Source: CAWEHU01 sp963808965 (GTDB taxonomy: Bacteria; Pseudomonadota; Alphaproteobacteria; Acetobacterales; Acetobacteraceae). Taken from it: DNA of 64,000 nucleotides. The notes beneath the pieces were generated by a model. That model saw nothing but the letters and a program-made list of their open reading frames with translations. It had not been told where the DNA came from and did not search any database. The stretch is taken from positions 1-64,000 of the forward strand of contig CAWEHU010000012.1 of the NCBI GenBank assembly GCA_963808965.1, in the 5' to 3' direction. The position numbers and the translations under genes are program-made. Of this stretch, positions 1 to 6,405 are shown piece after piece. Every line of letters starts with the position of its first letter. Position 1 is the first letter of the stretch.

Positions 1-868
1 TCAGATTGCTCTGAGGCGTAGTCCGCGAGATTACCGGCAGTCCGCGTGTCAACACGATGGGATACTGCATCGGCGGCACGCTGCTACGCGATGGCACATT
101 GCGTGGTCGCCGCGAAGGGAGAGACGAGCGATTCGGCGCGGCGACCTTCATCGTGTCGCTTCAGGACTATTCTCGAGAGTGGGTGACACTGCGGTGTTCC
201 TCGGTGAATCCCAAGTGTGGACTTCATTGAACAGCAGATGCTCGAGCGCGGATATCTCGACAGCCGCGAGATGTCCAACATGTTCAACCTGCTCCGCAGC
301 AACGACCTGATCTGGTCCAACGTCGTGAACAACTACCTACTGGGCCTGAAGCCGCCGGCGTTCGACTTGCTCTACTGGAACAGCGACGGTACGCGCATGG
401 CGCGGGCAGCCCATAGCTGGTATCTCCGCAACACCTATGTGGAGAACAACCTGATCAAGCCGGGTAAGGTGCAGCTCAAGGGTGTCCCACTCGACCTGGG
501 ACAGATACGGCTGGATATCTATGCCGTCGGCGCGGAGAAGGATCACATCGTGCCATGGGACGCGGCATGGCGCATTCACCAACTCGTCGCTGGAAGGACG
601 CGCTTCGTGCTCGCGTCGAGTGGTCACATTGCGGGCATCATCAATCCACCAGGCGGAAAGGGCAGCTACTGGACCAACGACGATGAAACAGGCACCGACC
701 CGCCGCGGATGGCGTGAGTCTGCGCAACGCCACGAAGGCAGTTGGTGGACCGACTGGGCTGCCTGGCTCGCCGAACGCTCGGGGCAAGAAGGGCAAGCCC
801 CCCACGATGGGCAGCGCCGCGCACCCGCCGCTCGTTGACGCGCCGGGACGTACGTGCTGGAGAAGTAG
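1..868 (+). pseudogene. phaC: Broken class I PHA synthase (phaC), 3' part
   Basis: Polyhydroxyalkanoate synthase polymerises hydroxyacyl-CoA on the storage granule surface. The lipase-box segment VNTMGYCIGGTLL, with the catalytic Cys, is readable from 48. The longest intact piece (217-717) contains LRSNDLIWSNVVNNYLLG, the catalytic-Asp region AVGAEKDHIVPWDAAW and the catalytic-His motif SSGHIAGIINPPGGKG. The C-terminal piece GSWWTDWAAWLAERSG follows in a second frame, and the natural end TYVLEK with stop TAG at 866-868 in a third. Frame changes are needed near 87, 121, 180, 217, 700, 795 and 845, about seven in 820 bp. The 5' part lies outside the window. The identity is certain. Whether the wreckage is true decay or poor sequence at a contig edge cannot be told from the sequence. 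Confidence -1.
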
Positions 869-906
869 GGGGCTTCCTCCCCAATGGCTTGGCGGCCGGC
901 CATTCG

Positions 907-950
907 CTCTCCCGCGTGGGAGAGCGGGTGGTCCGTCTTTCGCTGGGCAG
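907..950. repeat. Short palindromic intergenic repeat, copy 1
   Basis: A 44-bp stretch beginning CTCTCCCGCGTGGGAGAG and ending CTTTCGCTGGGCAG is repeated almost exactly at 4087-4131, with one substitution and one indel. The first 18 bases form a near-perfect hairpin. It follows the phaC remnant directly, and copy 2 sits in another gene-free stretch. It looks like a small dispersed palindromic element of this genome. Confidence -1.
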
Positions 951-963
951 TCGGGCAGCAAGC

Positions 964-1245
964 ATGGAACGACATCATCAAGAAAGCGGAGGGAGCCAGC
1001 CCGAGCCTCGACGTGAAGGTGATGCGCCGAACACGCGCACCCTGAAAATCCTGCAAAACGCTAGCGCGGCAGGAGAAATCTCCGCGCGGCAAGCGGCGAA
1101 GGAAATGGGTCCGAAGGCGACCGAGCATGACGTGTTCGCGGGCATCCTCGCGGCGCAGTTGCCCTTACCGTCATCGCCGCCCGCCGATGTCGCTCGCGAA
1201 GTTGCGGCGTTGCGCGCCCTTTACGGCCCGCACGGCCGCGGGTAG
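964..1245 (+). CDS. Unrecognised small protein, probably frameshifted
   Basis: From about 1030 to the TAG ending at 1245 the frame encodes a convincing helical, charged segment (SARQAAKEMGPKATEHDVF then a Pro-rich link and VAREVAALRALYGP). Upstream, the protein-like sequence is in a different frame: AWNDIIKKAEGASPSLDVKV from 962. This suggests a single-base break near 1020. Neither a start codon nor a Shine-Dalgarno site is obvious, and the upstream reading runs into the palindromic repeat at 907-950, so the 5' end may have been replaced. I do not recognise a family. The start given is only the first ATG in the final frame. Confidence -1.
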   Translation: MERHHQESGGSQPEPRREGDAPNTRTLKILQNASAAGEISARQAAKEMGPKATEHDVFAGILAAQLPLPSSPPADVAREVAALRALYGPHGRG

Positions 1246-1254
1246 AATGCTGTT

Positions 1255-1282
1255 GCAAACGCCGTTGGCATCCGGCGTTTGC
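1255..1282. terminator. Perfect 10-bp inverted repeat, possible terminator
   Basis: GCAAACGCCG (1255-1264) and CGGCGTTTGC (1273-1282) are exact inverted copies around an 8-base loop. The repeat lies just after the stop at 1245 and before the convergent thioesterase at 1345. There is no T-tract, so a factor-independent terminator is only one reading. A protein-binding palindrome is the alternative. Confidence -1.
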
Positions 1283-1344
1283 GAAATTCAAGATATTTGC
1301 ACCACCAGACGCCAACGGTGAGTTGACCAGCAACCCTAGTTCGC

Positions 1345-1794
1345 TCAGGGCAATACATAACCCACTGTGGCCTGTGCAATAAGTCGGGCTTCGCGGTCCT
1401 GCCATAGCCTTACATCGATAGTGGCCAACTTCCGCCCCAGCTTCAGTAGTCTCGCATCCGCGACAATAGGCGCTAAGCGACATGCGCGCAGAAACGAGAT
1501 GTTGAAGCTGTTCGTGACTGCCATCGCAACGGGGCCGACATGGGCGAGCACCATGGCGTAGGCGGCGAAATCGACCAATCCCATGAGTGTCGGCCCCGAG
1601 ACGATATTCCCCAGCCGGACCATCTCAGGCTTCGGTTCGAGCCGTATGCGAGTATGGCCGGGTTCGACCGCGACGAGTTCGCCGAAGGCGGGCCGGGCAG
1701 CCGCTGGGAAAGCATCATCGAGGAAGGTCGAAAGCGACCCTAGGTCAAGGCGCAATACGTTTTCGGAAGCCGAATTTGGCTTGGCAGAGGTCAT
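1345..1794 (-). CDS. PaaI-family hotdog thioesterase
   Basis: A 149-residue single hotdog-fold protein of the acyl-CoA thioesterase/PaaI type, predicted to hydrolyse an acyl- or aryl-CoA thioester in the cytoplasm. The family signature is the segment GNIVSGPTLMGLVDFAAYA (about residues 62-80), where the Asp sits at the helix that normally carries the catalytic acid, followed by the strands TNSFNISFLR and AQATVGYVLP. Length and architecture are normal. It lies 20 bp downstream of, and in the same direction as, the frameshifted thioesterase at 1815-2268, so the two form a small operon of related enzymes. The substrate cannot be told from the sequence. Confidence -1.
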   Translation of the reverse strand: MTSAKPNSASENVLRLDLGSLSTFLDDAFPAAARPAFGELVAVEPGHTRIRLEPKPEMVRLGNIVSGPTLMGLVDFAAYAMVLAHVGPVAMAVTNSFNISFLRACRLAPIVADARLLKLGRKLATIDVRLWQDREARLIAQATVGYVLP

Positions 1795-1814
1795 GCTATC
1801 GCTTTAACTCACGT

Positions 1815-2268
1815 TCAGTCGGCGATGCCCACACGCCCTTCGACCGCCATCATTGTTGCGGTTAGGAGTGCGATCAGCTTCTCTTGTCCTCCGCTCTCAG
1901 CAAACACTTCTGTTTGAGCGAGCGTCAGCGTGCGGCCCGCCTTGATTACCTTGCCACGGGCGACGATGCGGTCTCCTGCGGCGGGCGCAACAAGGTTGAT
2001 TTTGAACTCCGTCGTCAACACGCCTCTATCTGGGGGCATCAGGCTAAGAGCGGCGTAACCTGCTGCCGAATCAAGCTATAGCGCTGACTGCCCCCGCATG
2101 AACAAAGCCGTGCTGCTGCGAGATTGCTGGAGCGGGGCGGATGGCAATCTCAACAACGCCGGGAGCGACGTTGGTGAGTGTCGCCCCCAATGTGCTCATG
2201 AGTTCCTGCTTGGCGAAGCTCGATCGGATGCGGTCCTCATAACCTGCATTCTCGATTTCACGTTTCAT
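1815..2268 (-). CDS. PaaI-family thioesterase, frameshifted
   Basis: A second hotdog thioesterase. It reads MKREIENAGYEDRIRSSF from the ATG at 2268, through the family motif SQQHGFVHAGAVSAIA, then meets a TGA at 2071-2073. One extra base near 2073 causes this. Skipping it gives DSAAGYAALSLMPPDRG and then TTEFKINLVAPAAGDRI to the stop at 1815, a complete protein of about 150 residues. Everything else in the frame is intact, so the break is recent or a sequence error. The upstream edge lies about 75 bp from the left end of the IS element, so its promoter may have been displaced by the insertion. Confidence -1.
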
Positions 2269-2349
2269 GGCTACCCCTGCGACGGTGGAAACGTGACATC
2301 GGCGGAGGGTGTCTGCAAATTGCGCGCAACTCAAGCAGACCGTGATGGA

Positions 2350-2361
2350 GTGGACGCCTCC
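2350..2361 (+). repeat. IS left subterminal inverted repeat
   Basis: GTGGACGCCTCC is the exact reverse complement of 3693-3704. The first 17 bases from 2353 also match 3453-3470 in inverted orientation with one gap (GACGCCTCC followed by CCGACGGC), so a related copy lies just after the transposase stop. Confidence -1.
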
Positions 2362-2419
2362 CCGACGGCCTTGGTGTGCCAGAGTGGTGGTGTTGGAAAC
2401 CACTGAACAGGAGGCGTCC

Positions 2420-3451
2420 GTGGCGGAGGCTAGCACAATCGGGTTGGACTTGGCGAAGCGGGTGTTTCAGGCACATGGAGCCGATGCGTCGGGCGCTGTC
2501 GTGTTCCGCAAACGGCTGCGTCGAGAGCAGTTGCTCGCATTTTTTGCCGGCCAGTCAGCATGCGTAGTGGCGATGGAAGCCTGCAGCAGTGCCCACTACT
2601 GGGCGCGCGAGATTGGCGCCCTGGGCCACACCGTCCGCCTGATTCCGCCGGCTTACGTGAAGCCGTTTGTGAAGCGCCAGAAGAACGACATGGCTGATGC
2701 TGAGGCGATCTGCGAGGCGGCGCAAAGGCCGACGATGCGCTTTGTGGCGGTGAAGAGCGAAGCAACCCAAGCCAATGCCGTCGTGTTTCGGGCGCGGGAT
2801 CTTCTGGTGCGGCAACGGACGCAAGCGATCAACGCGGTGCGTGGCCATCTAACGGAATATGGGCTGGTTGTGGCTAAGGGTCCGAGCCACGTTACCCGGC
2901 TTGTTGAAAAGGTTGAGGATCCGACCACTGGCCTCCCCGAGGCCGCCCGGCTAGTGCTGCGCGTGCTCATCGCGTCACTGCAATTCTTGTCCGAACGTAT
3001 CGCTCTCCTCGACCGAGAAATCACCCGTCGTGCCCGTGAAAACAACGATATACGGCGTCTCACAACCATTCCTGGAGTGGGCCCAGTGACCGCTACGGCA
3101 CTGGCGGCGCTGGCACCGCCTGCGGAGGGCTTCCGGAAGGGCCGCGACTTTGCAGCCTGGGTCGGGCTCACCCCGTTGCAGCATTCTACCGGGGGGAAGC
3201 AGAGGCTCGGCGCGACTTCGAAAATGGGCGAGCGAACGCTGCGGCGCCTGCTGATCATCGGAGCGAGTTCCGTTGTTCGTCACGCCATCAGACACAAACA
3301 CGGCACCACAGCAGGGTCCTGGCTCGGGCAAATGCTGGCACGAAAGCCACGAATGCTTGTGATCGTTGCTCTCGCAAACAAAATGGCGCGCACCGCTTGG
3401 GCGTTGCAAGCGACGGGCGAGATTTATCGAGCTCCGGTCGCGACGGCCTAA
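2420..3451 (+). CDS. IS110/IS1111-family transposase (DEDD recombinase)
   Basis: A 343-residue recombinase that moves the element using a RuvC-like DEDD fold and a C-terminal Transposase_20 domain. The N-terminus STIGLDLAKRVFQAHG carries the first catalytic Asp, VVAMEACSSAHYWA the Glu, and KRQKNDMADAEAICEAA the later acidic residues. The C-terminal part has the helix-hairpin-helix IPGVGPVTATALAAL, then WVGLTPLQHSTGGK and SKMGERTLRRLLIIGA. The GTG at 2420 was chosen because ACAGGAGG lies 5 bases upstream and the protein then begins in the family-typical way. The open frame extends back to 2309, but that would run over the left inverted repeat. The reading frame is intact, so the element may be active. 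Confidence -1.
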   Translation: MAEASTIGLDLAKRVFQAHGADASGAVVFRKRLRREQLLAFFAGQSACVVAMEACSSAHYWAREIGALGHTVRLIPPAYVKPFVKRQKNDMADAEAICEAAQRPTMRFVAVKSEATQANAVVFRARDLLVRQRTQAINAVRGHLTEYGLVVAKGPSHVTRLVEKVEDPTTGLPEAARLVLRVLIASLQFLSERIALLDREITRRARENNDIRRLTTIPGVGPVTATALAALAPPAEGFRKGRDFAAWVGLTPLQHSTGGKQRLGATSKMGERTLRRLLIIGASSVVRHAIRHKHGTTAGSWLGQMLARKPRMLVIVALANKMARTAWALQATGEIYRAPVATA

Positions 3452-3692
3452 AGCCGTCGGCGGAGGCGTCGGAGCGCAGGAAGGTCGGAAGGAGAGTATG
3501 GCGCACAGTCGATGAGAGACGGGACCGGGAAACCAGGTTTTCACACAGCGCCTCGAGCGCGTGACCGTGATGTGGACCCGATCCGCGAACTTCCATACGG
3601 GCCCGCGGCAATGAACGGCCGCAGTAAAGGCCGGACAGATGTCAGCACCTGACTACGCGCGATACCATCCCGAAGATTGTTCTTGCGTTTGC
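3452..3692 (+). ncRNA. Candidate bridge-RNA region of the IS element
   Basis: A non-coding stretch of 241 bases lies between the transposase stop and the right inverted repeat. In IS1111-group members of the IS110 family, the bridge RNA that pairs with donor and target DNA is known to be encoded at this position. The stretch has no credible gene and contains local inverted pieces, including the second GGAGGCGTC copy at 3462-3470. No structure was computed. The call rests on position and element type only. Confidence -1.
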
Positions 3693-3704
3693 GGAGGCGT
3701 CCAC
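3693..3704 (+). repeat. IS right subterminal inverted repeat
   Basis: GGAGGCGTCCAC, the exact inverted partner of 2350-2361. It marks the right boundary of the element within a few bases. Confidence -1.
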
Positions 3705-3854
3705 AGATGTGAAAACGCGGGCGCACCGCGGCGACGCGCAAGATAGATTTCAGGCGGCCCCAGCCGGATCGCAAGTTTATATCGGCAGGAAGGTCGGCCG
3801 GATTCGAATGATGCTCATTGCCGTTACGGTCCAGAGTTTTCGCACGGTCTGCAA

Positions 3855-4052
3855 GATTTATGCACCCAGGATTCACGCCTCTGATTAGCTCACTTTTTCC
3901 GGTGCAGAAGTCTGGTGCAAATCTCCGCTTTCCGGTCGAGAGCAGCCCTGACCCGGCTCGAGTTCGCGCATTTGGCAGGCGGCCCCCTAATCACCCCGCA
4001 GCCTGTGCCCCGGCGGAACTCGGCCCCCGGTCCCCGTTTCGGCCTCACTGGA
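3855..4052. repeat. ~195-bp dispersed repeat, copy A
   Basis: The stretch starting GATTTATGCACC and ending CGTTTCGGCCTCACTGGA is repeated in the same orientation at 5336-5528, with close to 90 percent identity by eye and a few small indels. Internally, GGTGCAGAAGTC and GGTGCAAATCTC form a short imperfect tandem. The end motif, read on the minus strand as TCCAGTGAGGCCGAAACGG, resembles the ends of the other dispersed repeats at 58.6 and 62.1 kb. No open frame in it is convincing. Confidence -1.
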
Positions 4053-4086
4053 GACCCCTCCCACGGTTTGGCCGCGGCCCCTCCCT

Positions 4087-4131
4087 CTCTCCCGCGGGGG
4101 AGAGCGGGTGGGTCCGTCTTTCGCTGGGCAG
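4087..4131. repeat. Short palindromic intergenic repeat, copy 2
   Basis: Second copy of the palindrome at 907-950, here CTCTCCCGCGGGGGAGAG followed by the same tail. It lies 35 bp beyond repeat A. The rest of 4132-4230 holds nothing I can identify. Confidence -1.
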
Positions 4132-4230
4132 GCGCGTCGCCACAAGGGCCGGGCGTGCGACGCCGCGGGCCGGATGGCACTTCGGAAAATGACGAAATGT
4201 CGAGCGGGGTAGAAAGCGGATCTTTGCTCT

Positions 4231-4258
4231 ACCGGTCACAGTTGCTGTACCGGTCACT
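4231..4258. promoter_or_regulatory. Tandem TACCGGTCAC sites upstream of the cupin gene
   Basis: TACCGGTCAC occurs exactly twice, at 4231-4240 and 4249-4258, 18 bp apart. That is under two helical turns, so both copies face nearly the same side of the DNA. A degraded third copy, TACGGTACAC, lies at 4276-4285. Each core ACCGGT is itself palindromic. This looks like an operator for a dimeric regulator (TetR or MarR type) in front of the cupin and membrane-protein pair. No regulator gene is next to it. Confidence -1.
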
Positions 4259-4290
4259 ATTGCAAAATCAAGACTTACGGTACACGTCAT

Positions 4291-4590
4291 GTGCTAATAC
4301 CACGCGAGCCCGGCGAGCGCATCGGCTTCCACCGCCATGTGCTTGATTATTTCTGGACCGCGGTCACACCCGGTAAGGCGATCTCGCATCAGGCGGACGG
4401 AACTACGGTCGTGGCGGAATACGTGGCAGGACAGACGAGCCATCACCGTTATGGGCCCGGCGAGCATAAGGTGCACGACCTCGAGAATGTGGGCGACACG
4501 GCGCTCGTGTTCACGACCGTCGAGTTCCTCGACAGCGCCAACGCACCACTGCCGGTGCCGCCCGAGTCAGGTGCCGCGAGCAGGGCGTGA
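4291..4590 (+). CDS. Small cupin-domain protein, N-terminus uncertain
   Basis: A single cupin barrel of about 99 residues. The first cupin motif is readable as ERIGFHRHVLDYFW, with two His positions for a metal, and the second as HHRYGPGEHKVHDLENVG. The closest architecture I know is the small cupin group around beta-alanine degradation protein BauB, but the substrate is unknown. The GTG at 4291 has no Shine-Dalgarno site and the first strand of the barrel looks shortened. The adjacent frame just upstream reads RLTVHVM, which resembles the missing strand, so a frame break near 4290 is possible. The next gene follows 70 bp downstream on the same strand. Confidence -1.
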   Translation: MLIPREPGERIGFHRHVLDYFWTAVTPGKAISHQADGTTVVAEYVAGQTSHHRYGPGEHKVHDLENVGDTALVFTTVEFLDSANAPLPVPPESGAASRA

Positions 4591-4660
4591 TAGCACTCTC
4601 GGACGGGCGACGGAGGTCGCCCGTCATCATTCCTCCGCTGGCTGGCACGGGAGAAGTTCG

Positions 4661-5266
4661 ATGAGCGAGGATCTGGGTTTGGCGCCGGTCAACGAGACGC
4701 ACGCCCTCGCTCCCCATCGTGGCCAGTCGGAGGTGCTGTCCGTGATCCGGCATACCGTCGTGCCGGGCAAGGAGCAGGAGTACGAGGCCTGGCTTCGGGA
4801 GATCGTGCCAATCGCCGAGACCGCCGAGGGGCACCGCGGCGTGAACGTCATCCGGCCGCATGCGGGCTCACGCACCTACACGGTCGTGCTGCATTTCGAC
4901 GCGCTCGAGCACTTGGAACGTTGGTTTGCCTCGGACGTGCGCAAACAACTCGTCCTGAAAGTGCAGCATCTGCTCGAGCAAGGGGATCAGGTCGAGATCA
5001 AGACGGGTCTGGAGTTCTGGTTCACCCCGCCCGCCTCGGAGCAGAAGCGTGCGAAGCCGTACAAGCAGTTTCTGATAACGCTGTCGGCGATCTTCCCTTT
5101 GACGGTGATCGTCCCGTGGTTGTTAGCGCCGCTGCTCCATGCGGTGCCGGCACTCGCCCTCCCTGGCCTGGCCAACTTTGTTGCGGCGGCCGTCATCGTG
5201 GGCCTGATGACTTATGTGATAATGCCCCGGTACACTCGGCTGATTGCGGCCTGGCTATACCGCTGA
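4661..5266 (+). CDS. Antibiotic-biosynthesis-monooxygenase domain protein with two C-terminal membrane helices
   Basis: The 201-residue protein begins with a leader of about 25 residues. It continues with an ABM ferredoxin-like domain (VIRHTVVPGKEQEYEAWL ... GSRTYTVVLHFDALEHLE, about residues 27-115) and ends with two hydrophobic helices (roughly FLITLSAIFPLTVIVPWLL and FVAAAVIVGLMTYVIM). Proteins of this ABM-plus-transmembrane type are common in proteobacteria, and their role is not established. The ATG at 4661 has GGAGAAG a few bases upstream. It follows the cupin on the same strand, so both probably answer to the tandem operator upstream. Quinone or small-molecule oxidation at the membrane would be a guess. 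Confidence -1.
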   Translation: MSEDLGLAPVNETHALAPHRGQSEVLSVIRHTVVPGKEQEYEAWLREIVPIAETAEGHRGVNVIRPHAGSRTYTVVLHFDALEHLERWFASDVRKQLVLKVQHLLEQGDQVEIKTGLEFWFTPPASEQKRAKPYKQFLITLSAIFPLTVIVPWLLAPLLHAVPALALPGLANFVAAAVIVGLMTYVIMPRYTRLIAAWLYR

Positions 5267-5335
5267 AGGTCGAATCCGATGCGGGGCAGCTCGGAAGCTC
5301 CTGAAGACACGGTGGCCGCAGTGTTGCCTACTCAG

Positions 5336-5528
5336 GATTTATGCACCAGGATCTCACGCCCTGATTACACTCACTTTTTCCGGTGCAGAAGTCCGGTGCA
5401 AATCTCCGCTTCTCGGTCGAGAGCAGCCCTGACCCCTCAAGTTCGCGCATATGGCAGGCGGTCCCCTAATCACCCCACAGCCTCCGCCCCGGCGGACTCG
5501 GCCCCGGTCCCGTTTCGGCCTCACTGGA
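5336..5528. repeat. ~195-bp dispersed repeat, copy B
   Basis: Direct copy of 3855-4052, ending CGTTTCGGCCTCACTGGAAA. The two copies flank the cupin/monooxygenase pair, so the pair could be a cassette bounded by direct repeats. The remainder of 5267-5662 contains nothing else I can support. Confidence -1.
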
Positions 5529-5662
5529 AACGAGTGCGAAAAGAGCCCTCGAAAGAGCGCGGGACGGAAACGCGGGTCTCGGCACTTCATCCGGACGCAA
5601 CCGGGCGTCCGAAATCTTTGTTGTTGCCACACACGCCGTGGTTGTGGCCTTCTGTTTGTCCG

Positions 5663-6334
5663 ATGCTTTCGACCCCAGCCCTCGCACCAATCAGCCTGTC
5701 GTACCGCCTGGCCCTCATCATCGAGTCGCTGTGCCAGGCGGCGACCGTGCGCTGCGCCCAGGAGCGCTCGGTCCCGACGCTGATATTGGTCTTCAGGGCC
5801 TGGGTGCGGCTGCGCCGCCTCGCCGTCCGGTTCGAGGCGCTGGCCGCCAAGGTGCGCGCCGGCCGGCTTGTCGCGCCGGTGGCGCGGCTCCGGGCTCCGC
5901 CTTTGCCGCAGCGATACCGTCTGCCGGCCCGGCCGCAGACCTATCGGCTGCCGCGCGGGTTCGGCTGGCTGCTCCGGCTGGTGCCGGAGACGGTCGCCTA
6001 TGGCGGGCAGGTCGAGCACTTGCTGGCGGACCCGAAGATGACGGCGCTGCTCGCGGCATCGCCGCAAGCCGGCCGCATCCTGCGCCCGCTCTGCCACATG
6101 CTGGGGATCAAGCCGGGGCCGGCGCTGGCTGCCCCACCGCGTGCGAAGCGGCCGGCGCCGCCCGCCGCCGCCATCCCCGCCCCCGATCCCAGCCGCGCCG
6201 TTTCCCGCCCGGTTGCTTCCCTGGCTGGGCTGCCGCCGGATCTGCCGCCGCGCATTGCCGCGGTGCTGGCGTTCGCCCTCGGGCAAGCCGACCCGCACGC
6301 GGACCCGCCGCTTGGGCTACCGGCGCCGGCCTGA
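5663..6334 (+). CDS. Conserved proline/alanine-rich protein of unknown function
   Basis: A 223-residue protein. An N-terminal helical part (SYRLALIIESLCQAATVRC ... LRRLAVRFEALAAKVRAG) is followed by an Arg/Pro/Tyr-rich linker (LPQRYRLPARPQTYRLPRG). A compact core comes next (FGWLLRLVPETVAYGGQVEHL then LLAASPQAGRILRPLCHML), and the tail is Ala/Pro-rich. From memory, proteins with the ILRPLC-ML core occur in several copies in Acetobacteraceae genomes and have no assigned function. The ATG at 5663 was preferred because upstream in-frame sequence is repeat B. No neighbour shares an operon with it. It has no signal peptide or membrane span. Confidence -1.
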   Translation: MLSTPALAPISLSYRLALIIESLCQAATVRCAQERSVPTLILVFRAWVRLRRLAVRFEALAAKVRAGRLVAPVARLRAPPLPQRYRLPARPQTYRLPRGFGWLLRLVPETVAYGGQVEHLLADPKMTALLAASPQAGRILRPLCHMLGIKPGPALAAPPRAKRPAPPAAAIPAPDPSRAVSRPVASLAGLPPDLPPRIAAVLAFALGQADPHADPPLGLPAPA

Positions 6335-6405
6335 GCGCCATGGCGGACGCTCGCGGTGAACGTTCCGGTATCAAACCTAATCCCGGCCGCAATCCGGTCA
6401 GTCCC

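Larger units (their letters stand above)
2343..3707 (+). mobile_element. IS110-family (IS1111-like) insertion sequence
   Basis: The boundaries are inferred from a 12-bp perfect inverted repeat: GTGGACGCCTCC at 2350-2361 and GGAGGCGTCCAC at 3693-3704. IS1111-group elements are known to carry such repeats slightly inside their true ends, so a few bases were added on each side. The element holds one transposase gene with a short 5' non-coding end (about 60 bp) and a long 3' non-coding end (about 240 bp). That asymmetry is expected when the structured guide RNA lies downstream of the recombinase. No target duplication is expected for this family and none is obvious. It sits between the thioesterase pair and the gene-poor stretch at 3.7-4.3 kb. 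Confidence -1.
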
